64,000 bases of DNA, from NCBI GenBank assembly GCA_041395105.1, contig JAWLBB010000004.1, positions 124,001 to 188,000 of the forward strand, in the 5' to 3' direction. The stretch comes from Opitutaceae bacterium (GTDB lineage: Bacteria; Verrucomicrobiota; Verrucomicrobiia; Opitutales; Opitutaceae). The notes beneath the pieces were generated by a model. That model made no database searches and was not told the origin of the DNA. It saw only the letters and a list, made by a program, of their open reading frames with translations. The position numbers were made by a program, and so were the translations under genes. Below are positions 1 to 8,800 of this stretch, piece after piece; position 1 is the stretch's first letter, and every line of letters begins with the position of its first letter.

Positions 1-96
1 GATGAGGATCCGACGCTGGTGATCAAGGAATTGGTCGAGCTGGCCCAGGCGGCGGCCACCGCGACAATCGTTGAGAGTGATCCGACCGTTGTCTGA
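1..96 (+). CDS. C-terminal fragment of an unidentified protein
   Basis: The first 96 bases read as an open frame of 31 residues ending in TGA at 94-96 (tail ...ATATIVESDPTVV). The start lies outside the window. The piece is hydrophilic then Ala-rich and carries no recognisable motif. It is followed after 30 nt by a glycosyltransferase on the same strand, so it may belong to the same polysaccharide or glycolipid cluster, but that is position only. Function cannot be assigned. Confidence 0.5.
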   Translation, partial: DEDPTLVIKELVELAQAAATATIVESDPTVV

Positions 97-126
97 CCGC
101 CGTTTCGAACACTTCCGCATGACCTG

Positions 127-1371
127 ATGGCCCTCCGCAAGATCGCGATCCTCTACACGACCTTTCCGGTTCGTTCGGAGATATTCGTTCAACGCGAGTT
201 TGTCGCGATTCACGAGCAGGATGTTGAGATCGAGGTCTGGTCATTGCATGGGGGAGATCCCGACTTCGCCGGAATCCCCATCCGCCGGTTCTCGAAATGG
301 CGCCTCTGGCGCCTGCTCTGGCAGATTCCGCGCGAATGGTCGGCCCGGCCGCGTCTCTTTTTTGAATTCCTGCACCTTCTCCTGAGCGGTGACCATCATC
401 CTTCGATTCTCAATCTCGGCGAGAACCTGCTGGGGATCGGGTTTGCGATCGTCGAAGCGCCGGCCTTCCGCCGATCGGCCCCGGACCTCATTCACGGGGT
501 GTGGGGAAGTCTCCCGGCCATGGGGGCGTGGATGCTTTCAAGGCTTTGCGATATTCCCTTCACCTTTGAGGCCCACGCCTACGATCTCTTCGAACACGGC
601 GGCGATTGGTTCCTCCGGGAGAAGGTGAAGGCCGCCCGCTTGATTCGAACCTCGACGGGAGCGGGTGCCACCCGCCTGCGCGAGGTGGGGGCGGATCCCG
701 GGAAGGTGATTCTCGTCCGCCGCGGCCTTCTTCCCGTGCCCCCCTATCCCGAGCGCGGGCCGGTCCGGGAGCCGACCCGTCTCGTCGGTGTCGGGCGCCT
801 GGTCGAGAAGAAGGGCTTCCTGCGCCAGATCGAAATCCTGGCCGCGCTTCGGGATCGCGGCGTCGACTTCACGGCCCGCCTGATCGGTGACGGGCCGCAA
901 CGGGAAACCCTCCGGCATGCCATCGACCGCCATGGCCTGGCTGATCGGGTCTCGCTGACAGGATGGATGTCGGTTGAAGAGGTTGCCCTCGCCATGGTCC
1001 GTTCGGACTTTCTCCTTCACACCGGTCAGGTCGCCCGGAGCGGCGATCGGGATGGACTGCCCAATGTGGTCGGGGAGGCCATGTCGGTCGGGACGATTGT
1101 CCTCTCCACTCCGGAGGATGGCGTGGCGGAAGCGGTGATTGACGGACAGACCGGCTTTCTATGTCCTCTGGCCGATGATACGGCCTGGCTGGCGGTGGTC
1201 TGCTCGCTTCTTGAGCATCCTGTCATGGCCGGGGAGATACGCAAGAGGGCACGTGCCTGGGTGGAGAGCGAGTTCGATGCGAGGGTCAATATCGAGAGCT
1301 GGTTCCGGCGCCTCCGGGAAATCGGGACCGATTCCGGAGAAGGGTTGAACGCACATGAAGGTCTTTTTTGA
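127..1371 (+). CDS. Glycosyltransferase family 4 (GT-B fold)
   Basis: 414 residues, a normal length for a GT4 retaining sugar transferase. The C-terminal half has the nucleotide-sugar binding Rossmann domain: GVGRLVEKKG (221-230), IGDGPQRE (253-260) and the catalytic-loop signature DGLPNVVGEAM (309-319). In most GT4 enzymes this signature is E-x7-E; here the first Glu is Asp309 and the second is Glu317. The overall look is that of colanic-acid-type WcaL transferases. It probably adds one sugar from an activated donor to a lipid-linked or cell-surface glycan on the cytoplasmic face. Its last 17 bases overlap the next glycosyltransferase, so the two are co-transcribed. Donor and acceptor are unknown. 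Confidence 0.85.
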   Translation: MALRKIAILYTTFPVRSEIFVQREFVAIHEQDVEIEVWSLHGGDPDFAGIPIRRFSKWRLWRLLWQIPREWSARPRLFFEFLHLLLSGDHHPSILNLGENLLGIGFAIVEAPAFRRSAPDLIHGVWGSLPAMGAWMLSRLCDIPFTFEAHAYDLFEHGGDWFLREKVKAARLIRTSTGAGATRLREVGADPGKVILVRRGLLPVPPYPERGPVREPTRLVGVGRLVEKKGFLRQIEILAALRDRGVDFTARLIGDGPQRETLRHAIDRHGLADRVSLTGWMSVEEVALAMVRSDFLLHTGQVARSGDRDGLPNVVGEAMSVGTIVLSTPEDGVAEAVIDGQTGFLCPLADDTAWLAVVCSLLEHPVMAGEIRKRARAWVESEFDARVNIESWFRRLREIGTDSGEGLNAHEGLF

Positions 1372-2422
1372 TGTGACCAAGACCTCCCGCCAGGGACACG
1401 GTTCAGGCATCACCCGGACGGCCCGGCGGTTGGGTCTGGTGCTGGGCCGGGAACTGGGCGACGATTGGGTTCCGGTGGTCTGGAGAGACCGGAGTCGGGC
1501 CCTTTCGCGGTTGAAGGGAGCGGAACCCGTCCGTCCGCAAGCCGGCGACTGGTTCCTGACGTGCGAGCCGTTTTCGCCGGATGAACGGAAGGGGTTTGTC
1601 GGATTCCTCAATCGGCATCCCTGCCGGATGGCCGCGGTTTTCCACGATGCCATCCCGCTTCGTCATCCCGAGTTCACCTGGCCGAAGAGCGTCGCGCGAT
1701 TCCCCGGTTACCTGAAGATGCTGGCCGGATTCGATCATGTCTTTGCCGTCTCGAATTCCAGCCGGAGAGAACTGTCAGGCTACCTGGAGTGGCTTGGCGC
1801 GGCACCGGCACCGCAGATCACGGTCGTTCGTCCCGGAGCGGATTTCACCGAGGCGCCACGGCCGACGGATCTGGCGGCGCGCTCGACCGGTCGGATGATC
1901 CTCTCGGTGGGCATTCTGGAACCCCGCAAGAACCAGCTGCTTCTTCTCGAAGCCTGCGAGCGGCTTTGGGACACGGGACTTTCCTTTGACCTGATCCTGG
2001 TCGGTCGGGTCAATCCGCATTTCGGCAAGCCGGCGGTGGCGCAGGTTCGCCGCCTTCGCCGTCTGGGCCGTCCGGTCACCCATGCGGGGCGGGTGGACGA
2101 CGGGGAGTTGCACCGTCTCCTCTCGGAGTGCCGCTTTCTGGTTTTTCCCTCGCGAGCGGAGGGGTGCGGGCTTCCAGTCCTGGAGGCTCTCTGGATGGGG
2201 GCACCGTCGCTGTGCAGCGATCTTCCCTCACACCGGGAATCGGCCGAAGGTGGAGGCTGCGCCCTTCTTCCGGTCAATGACCCGAGGGCTTGGGAGAACG
2301 GCCTTCATCGCTACCTGACGGACGATTCGGCGGTCGATCGATTGGCGCACGAAGCCCGGGAGCGTTCCCTGCCGACCTGGCAGGCGACCGGGACGGGTAT
2401 TCTCCGGGTGCTTGCCGGATGA
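1355..2422 (+). CDS. Glycosyltransferase family 4, mannosyltransferase-like
   Basis: 355 residues. The N-terminal domain starts with MKVFFDVTKT and includes VFHDAIPLRHPE (95-106), a pattern seen in GT4 mannosyl- and rhamnosyltransferases. The C-terminal domain has SVGILEPRKN (184-193), ILVGR (214-218) and a canonical E-x7-E motif, EGCGLPVLE, with Glu269 and Glu277. The start overlaps the upstream GT4 by 17 bases in another frame, which indicates translational coupling. It likely works on the same glycan as its neighbours. A gap of 80 bases to the next gene holds no feature that I can name. Substrate is not predictable from sequence alone. Confidence 0.88.
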   Translation: MKVFFDVTKTSRQGHGSGITRTARRLGLVLGRELGDDWVPVVWRDRSRALSRLKGAEPVRPQAGDWFLTCEPFSPDERKGFVGFLNRHPCRMAAVFHDAIPLRHPEFTWPKSVARFPGYLKMLAGFDHVFAVSNSSRRELSGYLEWLGAAPAPQITVVRPGADFTEAPRPTDLAARSTGRMILSVGILEPRKNQLLLLEACERLWDTGLSFDLILVGRVNPHFGKPAVAQVRRLRRLGRPVTHAGRVDDGELHRLLSECRFLVFPSRAEGCGLPVLEALWMGAPSLCSDLPSHRESAEGGGCALLPVNDPRAWENGLHRYLTDDSAVDRLAHEARERSLPTWQATGTGILRVLAG

Positions 2423-2502
2423 GGTGCTCTCGAACGCACCCGGTCGGGAACGCTTTGCCTGATTTCTGACTCGCACCGGACGAGGGCCGGGCATTCGATG
2501 GC

Positions 2503-3435
2503 ATGGTGCAGGCGGATTCGAGTTCCTCGGGCGATGCCCTACTTTCCATAATCGTTCCGGTTCATGATTGCCGGGAACTGACGGAAGCCTGTATTGAAAG
2601 CCTGACCCGAACCGTTCACTGCCGCCATGAAGTCATCGTGGTGGACGACGCGAGCGGAGAGGAGACCCGCGGGTTTCTGGCCGGATTGGGCGGGGTCTTC
2701 CGGGTGTTTCGGCAGGAGCAGAATCTCGGTTTTGCGCGGTCCGTCAATCGCGGGGCGTCGCTGGCCGAAGGGGACCGCCTGCTCTTTCTCAACAGTGACA
2801 CGGTGCTGACTCCCGGCTGGCTCGAACCGATGCTCGAGCTGCTTGATTCGTCGCCGACAGTCGGGGCGGTCGGCAACGTGCAGGTCAATCCCCGAAACGG
2901 GTTGGTCGATCATGCCGGGGTGTTTTTTGACCTCAACGGCATGCCGACCCATGCGCACAAGAACCGCCGCTATCCGCCTCGCGGGGCGTTCAGGGAGCGA
3001 AAGGCGGCGTCGGCCGCCTGTCTTCTGATGCGCGCGAAGGTGTTCCGCGATTTTTCAGGTTTTGATCCGGATTACCGCAATGGGATGGAGGACATTGATC
3101 TTTGCGTGCGGCTCTGTCTGGCGGGCTATCGCATCCTCGTCTCCCATCGCAGCATCATCCTGCATCATGTCAGCCAGTCCCCGGGGCGGCACGATCATAA
3201 TGATGCCAATTCCCTGATCTTTGCTTCGAGAAGGGCACCTTCCGCCATCAGCTGGGGGCGCCGGGAATGGCCGGTCGAATACCTCCGGCGGTACGCCCGT
3301 TACTGGTGGAAAATCGATCCACGACTGTTTTTTCGGGCGATCGGCATGATCCTTGCCAGTCCGTTGACTTCGGAGCGAAAGGGCCTTCTGATCGAGGGTT
3401 CCGGACGGAGAATCGTTCCGACGCAACAACGATGA
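2503..3435 (+). CDS. Glycosyltransferase family 2 (GT-A fold)
   Basis: 310 residues. GT-A hallmarks are present: LSIIVPVHD at 14-22, the nucleotide-binding VVDDAS (46-51), the metal-binding NSD (97-99), and a later acceptor-side region GMEDIDLCVRL typical of the ED-x-D type rhamnosyltransferase-like GT2 proteins. No membrane segment is obvious, so it is a cytoplasmic or peripheral inverting enzyme. The last codon overlaps the start of the next gene in an ATGA arrangement, so it is translationally coupled to the PLP-dependent acyltransferase. The third transferase in a row suggests a short oligosaccharide with at least three different linkages. Confidence 0.88.
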   Translation: MVQADSSSSGDALLSIIVPVHDCRELTEACIESLTRTVHCRHEVIVVDDASGEETRGFLAGLGGVFRVFRQEQNLGFARSVNRGASLAEGDRLLFLNSDTVLTPGWLEPMLELLDSSPTVGAVGNVQVNPRNGLVDHAGVFFDLNGMPTHAHKNRRYPPRGAFRERKAASAACLLMRAKVFRDFSGFDPDYRNGMEDIDLCVRLCLAGYRILVSHRSIILHHVSQSPGRHDHNDANSLIFASRRAPSAISWGRREWPVEYLRRYARYWWKIDPRLFFRAIGMILASPLTSERKGLLIEGSGRRIVPTQQR

Positions 3436-4628
3436 AATCACTTTTTGGAAACAAGGCGGGGAATATCATCGCCGAGAGATGCAGGACGGATCAGGCCTCT
3501 GTCCTCAGGCGAAAGTATGCGCCCTGGTACCATACTTTCGAGTCCCAGCAGGGAACGCGGGTGGTTCTTGACGGCCGGGAACTGGTCATGCTTTCAAGCA
3601 ACGACTACCTCGGCCTGACCAGTCACCCCAAAGTGATCGAGGCCGCCGAACGGGCTCTCAGGATGTGGGGAAGCAGCACGACGGGGGCCCGGCTGTCGAA
3701 CGGATCCCGCCGTTACCATCAGGAACTGGAGGAAACCCTGGCGGCCTTTCTTGGCAAGGAGGCCTGTCATATCACCTCGGCCGGTTACCTGTCCTGTCTC
3801 TCAGCCGTGGCGGCTTTTGCCACGAGGGGCGACATCATCGTGGTCGACAAGAACATCCACTCCTGCATCTGGGACGGCATCCGGCTCTCTCACGCCACCA
3901 TGGAGCGTTTCAGCCACAACAACCCGGCCGATCTGGCCGCTGTCCTCAAGGTGATTGATCCGGCGGCGGCGAAGCTGCTGGCGATTGAAGGGGTGTATTC
4001 GATGGAGGGGCATATCGCGCCCCTGCCGGATTTCCTCGATGCGGCCGAACCGCATGGCTGCTTCGTGGTATTGGATGATGCGCATGGTTTTGGCGTACTC
4101 GGCAGAGAGGGTCGGGGCACGGCCGATCACTTTGGTGTGAACGAGCGGATCGACGTGAACTGCGGCAGTCTCTCCAAATCGCTCTCCAGCACGGGGGGCT
4201 TTGTGGCGGGCAGCAATGATGTGATCGAGTACCTGCGCACCCATTCGCGCCAGACCATCTTCAGCGCCGCGATCAGCCCGGCCCAGGCGGCCTGTGCCGG
4301 AGCCGCCCTGGAGGTGATGCAAACGGAGCCGGAGCATCTCGAACGCCTCTGGTCCAATACCCGCCGCTACCGTGCCCTGCTCGAGGATTTGAAGCTCGAT
4401 CTCTGGGGAAGTGAAACCCCGGCCATTCCGGTTGTCCTGGGCTCGCGGGAACGTGCCTACCTTTTCTGGAAGCACCTCATGGACAAGGGTGTTTTCACCG
4501 TAATGTCGATCGCTCCCGGCGTTCCCCCGGGCAAGGATCTGGTGCGGACGGCCGTCTCGGCCGCACACACGGAAGAGGATTTCGAGAAGATCGAGGTCGC
4601 CTTCCGTCATGCCGTGAAGAATATCTGA
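3432..4628 (+). CDS. PLP-dependent alpha-oxoamine synthase (serine palmitoyltransferase/BioF/KBL family)
   Basis: 398 residues. I start it at the ATG at 3432, which overlaps the GT2 stop as ATGA, rather than at the longer frame. Family landmarks: SSNDYLGL (55-62), the PLP-stacking His143 in NIHSC, Asp215 and His218 in DDAH, and Lys249 in GSLSKS, which should bind PLP. Such enzymes condense an amino acid with an acyl-CoA or acyl-ACP thioester and lose CO2. The run GVYSMEGHIAPLPD and the pattern GREGRGTADHFG resemble serine palmitoyltransferases and bacterial homologues more than biotin BioF, and no bio gene is nearby. With three glycosyltransferases upstream and YdbH downstream, a role in a sphingoid-like glycolipid is plausible but inferred. 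A BioF or 2-amino-3-ketobutyrate ligase role cannot be excluded. Confidence 0.85.
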   Translation: MKSLFGNKAGNIIAERCRTDQASVLRRKYAPWYHTFESQQGTRVVLDGRELVMLSSNDYLGLTSHPKVIEAAERALRMWGSSTTGARLSNGSRRYHQELEETLAAFLGKEACHITSAGYLSCLSAVAAFATRGDIIVVDKNIHSCIWDGIRLSHATMERFSHNNPADLAAVLKVIDPAAAKLLAIEGVYSMEGHIAPLPDFLDAAEPHGCFVVLDDAHGFGVLGREGRGTADHFGVNERIDVNCGSLSKSLSSTGGFVAGSNDVIEYLRTHSRQTIFSAAISPAQAACAGAALEVMQTEPEHLERLWSNTRRYRALLEDLKLDLWGSETPAIPVVLGSRERAYLFWKHLMDKGVFTVMSIAPGVPPGKDLVRTAVSAAHTEEDFEKIEVAFRHAVKNI

Positions 4629-4667
4629 AGAACCGCCGGCAGGGTCCCCCGGAGAGGAGGCGGACTC

Positions 4668-7565
4668 GTGATTCGAACTCGAAACAAACTCGTCGGATTG
4701 ATGCTCCTGTTCCTCGCCGTTCTGGCGGGGATGGTTCTGGTGTTGGTCCATCAACGGACCCGGATGGCACAGATGGCGATCGACCGGGTCCTGGCCGGAT
4801 CGGGTCTCGCCGAAGCCCATGTCTCGGTCGACCGGATCGGCCTCCGATCGGCATCCTTTTCCGGGATCCGGTTGGCCGGTGACTTCTGGCGGGTTGAGGC
4901 GGACTCCCTGCGGGTCGACTACGACTGGTGGCAGCGGCGGATCCGGCTGGTCGAATCGGGTCCCACCCGGATAGACGTCGATGTGGATGCCGCCTTGGAG
5001 GCCCCGTCCGAAACGACGCTCGATGTGCTGGCGGAACGGGTCGAAGGGATCCGGGCCGGGTTGCCTGAAATCCCCTTTGTCCTGGGGGCAACCGAGATCG
5101 TGATTCGCTACCGGCACGCCGGGGAGACGCTTCGGATGGAAGGGAAGGGACGACTGGCAGCGGAACCGCTGATTGAGGGCCGGTTCTTGCTGTCCGGCGA
5201 ACCGGGAGAGGGAGAGATCGAGATATCCCGCCCGGACAGAAACGCGCCGATGACCATCGAGGGGCGCTGGGCGACGCGCGGTGATCCGCTTGGTCCGGTC
5301 AAACGATTCTTCCCGGGATGGGTGGAATCGCTGCCCACCTCATTCGAGATAGCCGATCCTTCCCTCGAATCGGCGCGGGTCGGGTTCCGGCTGGAGCAGG
5401 AACGTCTGCGACCCGTTGCCATCGATCTGGAAGCCACGGTGAAAGATGTGGGCCTGTCGATCCTGGGACGTCATTTCTCATTGGGAGAACTGGAATCCGA
5501 TCTGGAGTGGAAGGTGAAGGCGGATCCGATTGTCTCGCTTGAATTGAGCAGTCTCCGCATCGATTCCGATGAGCTTCGGGCGTCGGCGAACCGGATTTCG
5601 GCCCGAGCCCTGGTGGGGCGCCGTCTCGAGATCGAGGTGCCGGCGGTTGATGTCGAGTCTGGCCCGGCATCGGGTCGGGTCGGGCTCCGGTTGGCCGCAC
5701 CATGGCCGACGGGTGGAGCCATTCCGATGGATGCGTCTCTCGTGGTGGATGTCGACACGCTCCGGGCCGGAGGACTCGGATGGGATCCCTTCCATATCGG
5801 GGTGCGGACGCAAAGCAATGAAGTCATGGTCGATCTGCCGCGCCTGGCTCCATCCGGCCCGGCCCGGCCGGTCTTGACCGACGTCGTCCTGCGAGCGCCA
5901 CTCGGGGACGACGGATTTGATACGGTTTCCGGGAAGGGACGGGTAGTCTTTGGGACCGGGTCCAGTGAAGACTCCGCCCTGGTGACCGGCTCGGATCTCC
6001 TGCTTTCGATCGGATTGTCCGGACTGAAGACCGAACGGATCAAGGCCGATCTGAGGATCGGCCTGCCGGAGGGTGGAGGCGCCTGGACGGTGGCGAACGG
6101 CGGATCCGTCGAGGCGGGCGGGGAACTGACGGCAACCGTGGAACTGCAGCCGGGTGGAAGGTTTCTGGCCGATCTGACCCTGGCTTTCGGTCCGACTGTC
6201 GTCCGGACGGATTCGGGGGTGGCCGAGCTTTCCGGCATCGATCTGACGATGGCCTTTCCGTTTGAGTCTTCCGAGCAAATCGGCCGGTTATTCGATGGGC
6301 CGCTACGGGACCGGATCGAACGGCCCGGACCGCTGACCGCGAACCTTGAGGTGATCGGCGACCGATTGGAACTTCCCGGCGGATTGATCGCCGAATGGTT
6401 TGATCTGAGCGGCCGATGGGGCCGGACGGAAGCGGAGACTGGAATGGCCGGGCCGGAACTGGATCTCCTGTTTCAGGCGGCGACCGTCAGTCTGGGCGTG
6501 GAGCGACTGACGTCGGTCCGTCTCGACCACCGGCAGACCACCGGCGGGCCTGCGTCTGACGGATCCGGCCGCCTGGAGGCGTCTTTTGACGGGGTGCCAC
6601 TCGTCCTTGTTCTGACCGATTCGATCCGCTTTGGCCCGGACGGCGAAGTGGAGAAGATCTATGGCGGTGTCGCGATGGAAGCTCTGCGATTGGAATACTC
6701 GGATCTTCTTTCCCGTCACCTGCCTCAAGTTTCCGGTCTGTCTCTGGATGCGACCCTCGAAGGTCGGTTTCAGGCGGAGTGGTCTCCTGACGGAAACTGG
6801 GATGCGACCGGAGGCATGAGTGTTCAGGACGGTTCGATCGCTTTCCCCCCGCAGAATGTCCATCTTGATGGCCTGAAGGGAGAATTGGTGTTGGAATCCC
6901 TGCGCAGTCTGAGGACCCGGCCCGACCTGATCTGGACCTTTGATCGACTGGCGGCGACGGATCTGGAATTGCAGAACGGGAGGGTTGTTTTCGGCATTCC
7001 CGATCCGGATCGGGTGGTGGTCTCGGCGCTTTCCTTCGAGATGTTCAAGGGGCATTTCGAGATCGATCCATTTGTCTATTCGATCGCGGACCAGTCGGTG
7101 GAAATGGATGTGAGGGTGAAGGGACTCGACGCCGGCGCGCTCGTCGACCATCTCAATTTCTTCAATGGCCGCTTCGAGGGTCTTCTTAACGGATCGGTCC
7201 CGTTTCGAATGAAAAAGGGAAGGGTGGAGACACAACAGGGTCATCTCGAATTGGATGGTTCGCTGCCGGCCCGGTTTCATTATGAGGCGGACGGCCTGTT
7301 GACGGGTGGTGAGCAGCCCCGGACGGTGATGGACAAACTGCGGCTCCTGCCGCTCGAATTGGCCGAGGATGGGTTGAAAGACATGCAGGTCCAGAGTCTG
7401 ACCGTTGACCTCTTTGACCCGGCCTGGCCGGAGACTCCGGTCCGGATCCACCTCTCGGGCCAGGCGGTCACGGCAAGAGCCGTTGTTCCGTATGTCGTCA
7501 CCGCGAACGTAAACGGAACCGTGTCGGAGGCGCTGAATTTCCTGTTGCGGCTGGCTTCCTTGTGA
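4668..7565 (+). CDS. ydbH: YdbH-like AsmA-family intermembrane lipid transport protein
   Basis: 965 residues, starting at GTG with a strong ribosome binding site (GGAGAGGAGG) just upstream. A single N-terminal membrane segment (about residues 7-28) is followed by a very long, beta-rich, weakly conserved periplasmic region, as in AsmA-like proteins. The C-terminal part (DLFDPAWPETPVRIHLSGQ and the final NVNGTVSEALNFLLRL) is YdbH-like. In E. coli, YdbH, TamB and YhdP are partly redundant bridges that move phospholipid to the outer membrane. The assignment is supported by the next two genes, which match YnbE and YdbL, the usual YdbH partners. It follows the SPT-like gene by 39 bases on the same strand. 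Length agrees with the family (about 880 in E. coli). Confidence 0.85.
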   Translation: MIRTRNKLVGLMLLFLAVLAGMVLVLVHQRTRMAQMAIDRVLAGSGLAEAHVSVDRIGLRSASFSGIRLAGDFWRVEADSLRVDYDWWQRRIRLVESGPTRIDVDVDAALEAPSETTLDVLAERVEGIRAGLPEIPFVLGATEIVIRYRHAGETLRMEGKGRLAAEPLIEGRFLLSGEPGEGEIEISRPDRNAPMTIEGRWATRGDPLGPVKRFFPGWVESLPTSFEIADPSLESARVGFRLEQERLRPVAIDLEATVKDVGLSILGRHFSLGELESDLEWKVKADPIVSLELSSLRIDSDELRASANRISARALVGRRLEIEVPAVDVESGPASGRVGLRLAAPWPTGGAIPMDASLVVDVDTLRAGGLGWDPFHIGVRTQSNEVMVDLPRLAPSGPARPVLTDVVLRAPLGDDGFDTVSGKGRVVFGTGSSEDSALVTGSDLLLSIGLSGLKTERIKADLRIGLPEGGGAWTVANGGSVEAGGELTATVELQPGGRFLADLTLAFGPTVVRTDSGVAELSGIDLTMAFPFESSEQIGRLFDGPLRDRIERPGPLTANLEVIGDRLELPGGLIAEWFDLSGRWGRTEAETGMAGPELDLLFQAATVSLGVERLTSVRLDHRQTTGGPASDGSGRLEASFDGVPLVLVLTDSIRFGPDGEVEKIYGGVAMEALRLEYSDLLSRHLPQVSGLSLDATLEGRFQAEWSPDGNWDATGGMSVQDGSIAFPPQNVHLDGLKGELVLESLRSLRTRPDLIWTFDRLAATDLELQNGRVVFGIPDPDRVVVSALSFEMFKGHFEIDPFVYSIADQSVEMDVRVKGLDAGALVDHLNFFNGRFEGLLNGSVPFRMKKGRVETQQGHLELDGSLPARFHYEADGLLTGGEQPRTVMDKLRLLPLELAEDGLKDMQVQSLTVDLFDPAWPETPVRIHLSGQAVTARAVVPYVVTANVNGTVSEALNFLLRLASL

Positions 7566-7632
7566 TGAATTATCCGGGCTGAGAGGGAACTCGGGATCTG
7601 ATCAGGCGGTCCCATCTGAACCCACCCATCGA

Positions 7633-7851
7633 ATGAAACGACGACCGATTCTCGCAGGCCTCATTGCAGCGGGCTCGTTGAGCGGATGCATATCCGTGAC
7701 AACCCACAGCACCGTTGACCCGATTTACATGACCCTCGATGTCAATCTGAAGGTCCAGCTTCAGCGCGAGCTCACTGACGCCTTCGGGGCGATCGACGCC
7801 GCTTCCGATACCATGAATGTCCCGGCGCCCTCGGCCGAGTCCGGTTCCTGA
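7633..7851 (+). CDS. ynbE: YnbE-like small outer-membrane lipoprotein
   Basis: 72 residues. A short hydrophobic signal ends in the lipobox LSGC with the lipidated Cys at residue 19. The mature part (PIYMTLDVNLKVQLQRELTD) matches the YnbE pattern, a tiny lipoprotein that in E. coli associates with the C-terminus of YdbH at the outer membrane. The gene lies 67 bases after ydbH and 12 bases before ydbL, so the trio is likely one operon. Short size limits certainty from the sequence alone, but the context makes the call strong. Confidence 0.82.
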   Translation: MKRRPILAGLIAAGSLSGCISVTTHSTVDPIYMTLDVNLKVQLQRELTDAFGAIDAASDTMNVPAPSAESGS

Positions 7852-7863
7852 CCCCTTTTCGCC

Positions 7864-8238
7864 ATGAACACTCGAATCCTTTCCTTCCTGACCCTGATCA
7901 TTGGGCTGATGATTTCGGCGACCAGCTATGCCGAGTCCGAGGCGGATGTGCAGAACCGCATGATCAGCCGCGTGCCCGCCGTGGATGCCCTGAAGACGGC
8001 CGGACTCGTCGGCGAAACCAACCGTGGATTTCTCGAGCAGAAGGGCCGCTTGAACCCGGAGCAGAGCAAGGTGCTGGCTGACGAAAACGCAGACCGGCGC
8101 GCCATCTACGGCATGATTGCCTCGCGCAGTGGTTTGACCATCGGCGTTGTTGGGGAAGGCCGGGCGGAGCAGATCCGTCAGCGTTCAGCCCCCGGAGTCT
8201 GGCTCCAGGCGCCCAACGGCGACTGGTACAAAAAGTAA
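7864..8238 (+). CDS. ydbL: YdbL family (DUF1318) periplasmic protein
   Basis: 124 residues with a cleavable signal peptide (hydrophobic stretch 5-20, cleavage probably after SYA at about 23). The mature domain shows the DUF1318 pattern: GETNRGFLE, then a central NADRRAIYGMIAS and a C-terminal end GVWLQAPNGDWYKK. In E. coli YdbL is periplasmic and modulates the YdbH-YnbE interaction. It is the third gene of the ydbH-ynbE-ydbL block and ends the + strand cluster; the next gene runs the other way with only 8 bases between stops. Confidence 0.87.
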   Translation: MNTRILSFLTLIIGLMISATSYAESEADVQNRMISRVPAVDALKTAGLVGETNRGFLEQKGRLNPEQSKVLADENADRRAIYGMIASRSGLTIGVVGEGRAEQIRQRSAPGVWLQAPNGDWYKK

Positions 8239-8246
8239 CCGGACGG

Positions 8247-8726
8247 TTACCCTCTGAGGTCCTCGAGACCGATCCTGGCCGGTCTCGCTTCCGGCAGTTG
8301 ATTGTCGGTCTTGATCACGCTGACCGGAAGCTTGGTCTTGATCTGGATGCGTTCCGGCTTGAGGAATTTCGCGGCCACGATCTCACAGGCCTCACCGATG
8401 CTCTTGGCCGGGAACTTCCGGCCTTTCCGGCCGTTGTTGTACTCGTTGGTGGCCCGGACAATGCGTTCGGTGATGGACGCGGGACTGTCCATTTCGGGGA
8501 TCTGGACCACCCAGGCGACAAGATCATCGGCCGCGACCTGGTTGAGCGGGTCCGACAGCAAAACGACATACTGGTTCTTAACCCTGGGTTCGCGGGTGGC
8601 TTCGGCCATTTCCTCCTGAATCTTCAATTCCTGCTGGAGTTTCCGCATGATCTGCGCAACCACCTGAGGCTCAATTTCGGATTCCTTGAGGATACTGGCG
8701 ACGACATCGACATCAACTTTTGCCAT
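8247..8726 (-). CDS. Conserved-looking protein of unknown function
   Basis: 159 residues. I do not recognise the family. The protein is soluble, has no signal peptide, begins MAKVDVDVVASILKES and has a predicted helical, charged N-terminal third (VAQIMRKLQQELKIQEEM). The middle contains VVLLSDPLNQ and a second half that is basic (NNGRKGRKFPAKSIGE, KPERIQIKTKLP). Codon use matches its neighbours, so it is likely a real gene. It is transcribed convergently to ydbL and divergently from the NUDIX gene, with 74 bases between the two start codons for both promoters. Confidence 0.65.
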   Translation of the reverse strand: MAKVDVDVVASILKESEIEPQVVAQIMRKLQQELKIQEEMAEATREPRVKNQYVVLLSDPLNQVAADDLVAWVVQIPEMDSPASITERIVRATNEYNNGRKGRKFPAKSIGEACEIVAAKFLKPERIQIKTKLPVSVIKTDNQLPEARPARIGLEDLRG

Positions 8727-8800
8727 GGGTGTTTCGGTCTGGAAAGGTTTGGGAAATCAGGGTCGGGCAGACTAACGCCCGTCACGCATCGAAAGGAAGG

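Noticed and set aside
3267..3431. N-terminal extension of the SPT-like protein
   Set aside because: The 55 extra residues lie inside the GT2 gene in another frame; the ATGA overlap at 3432 gives the family-length protein.
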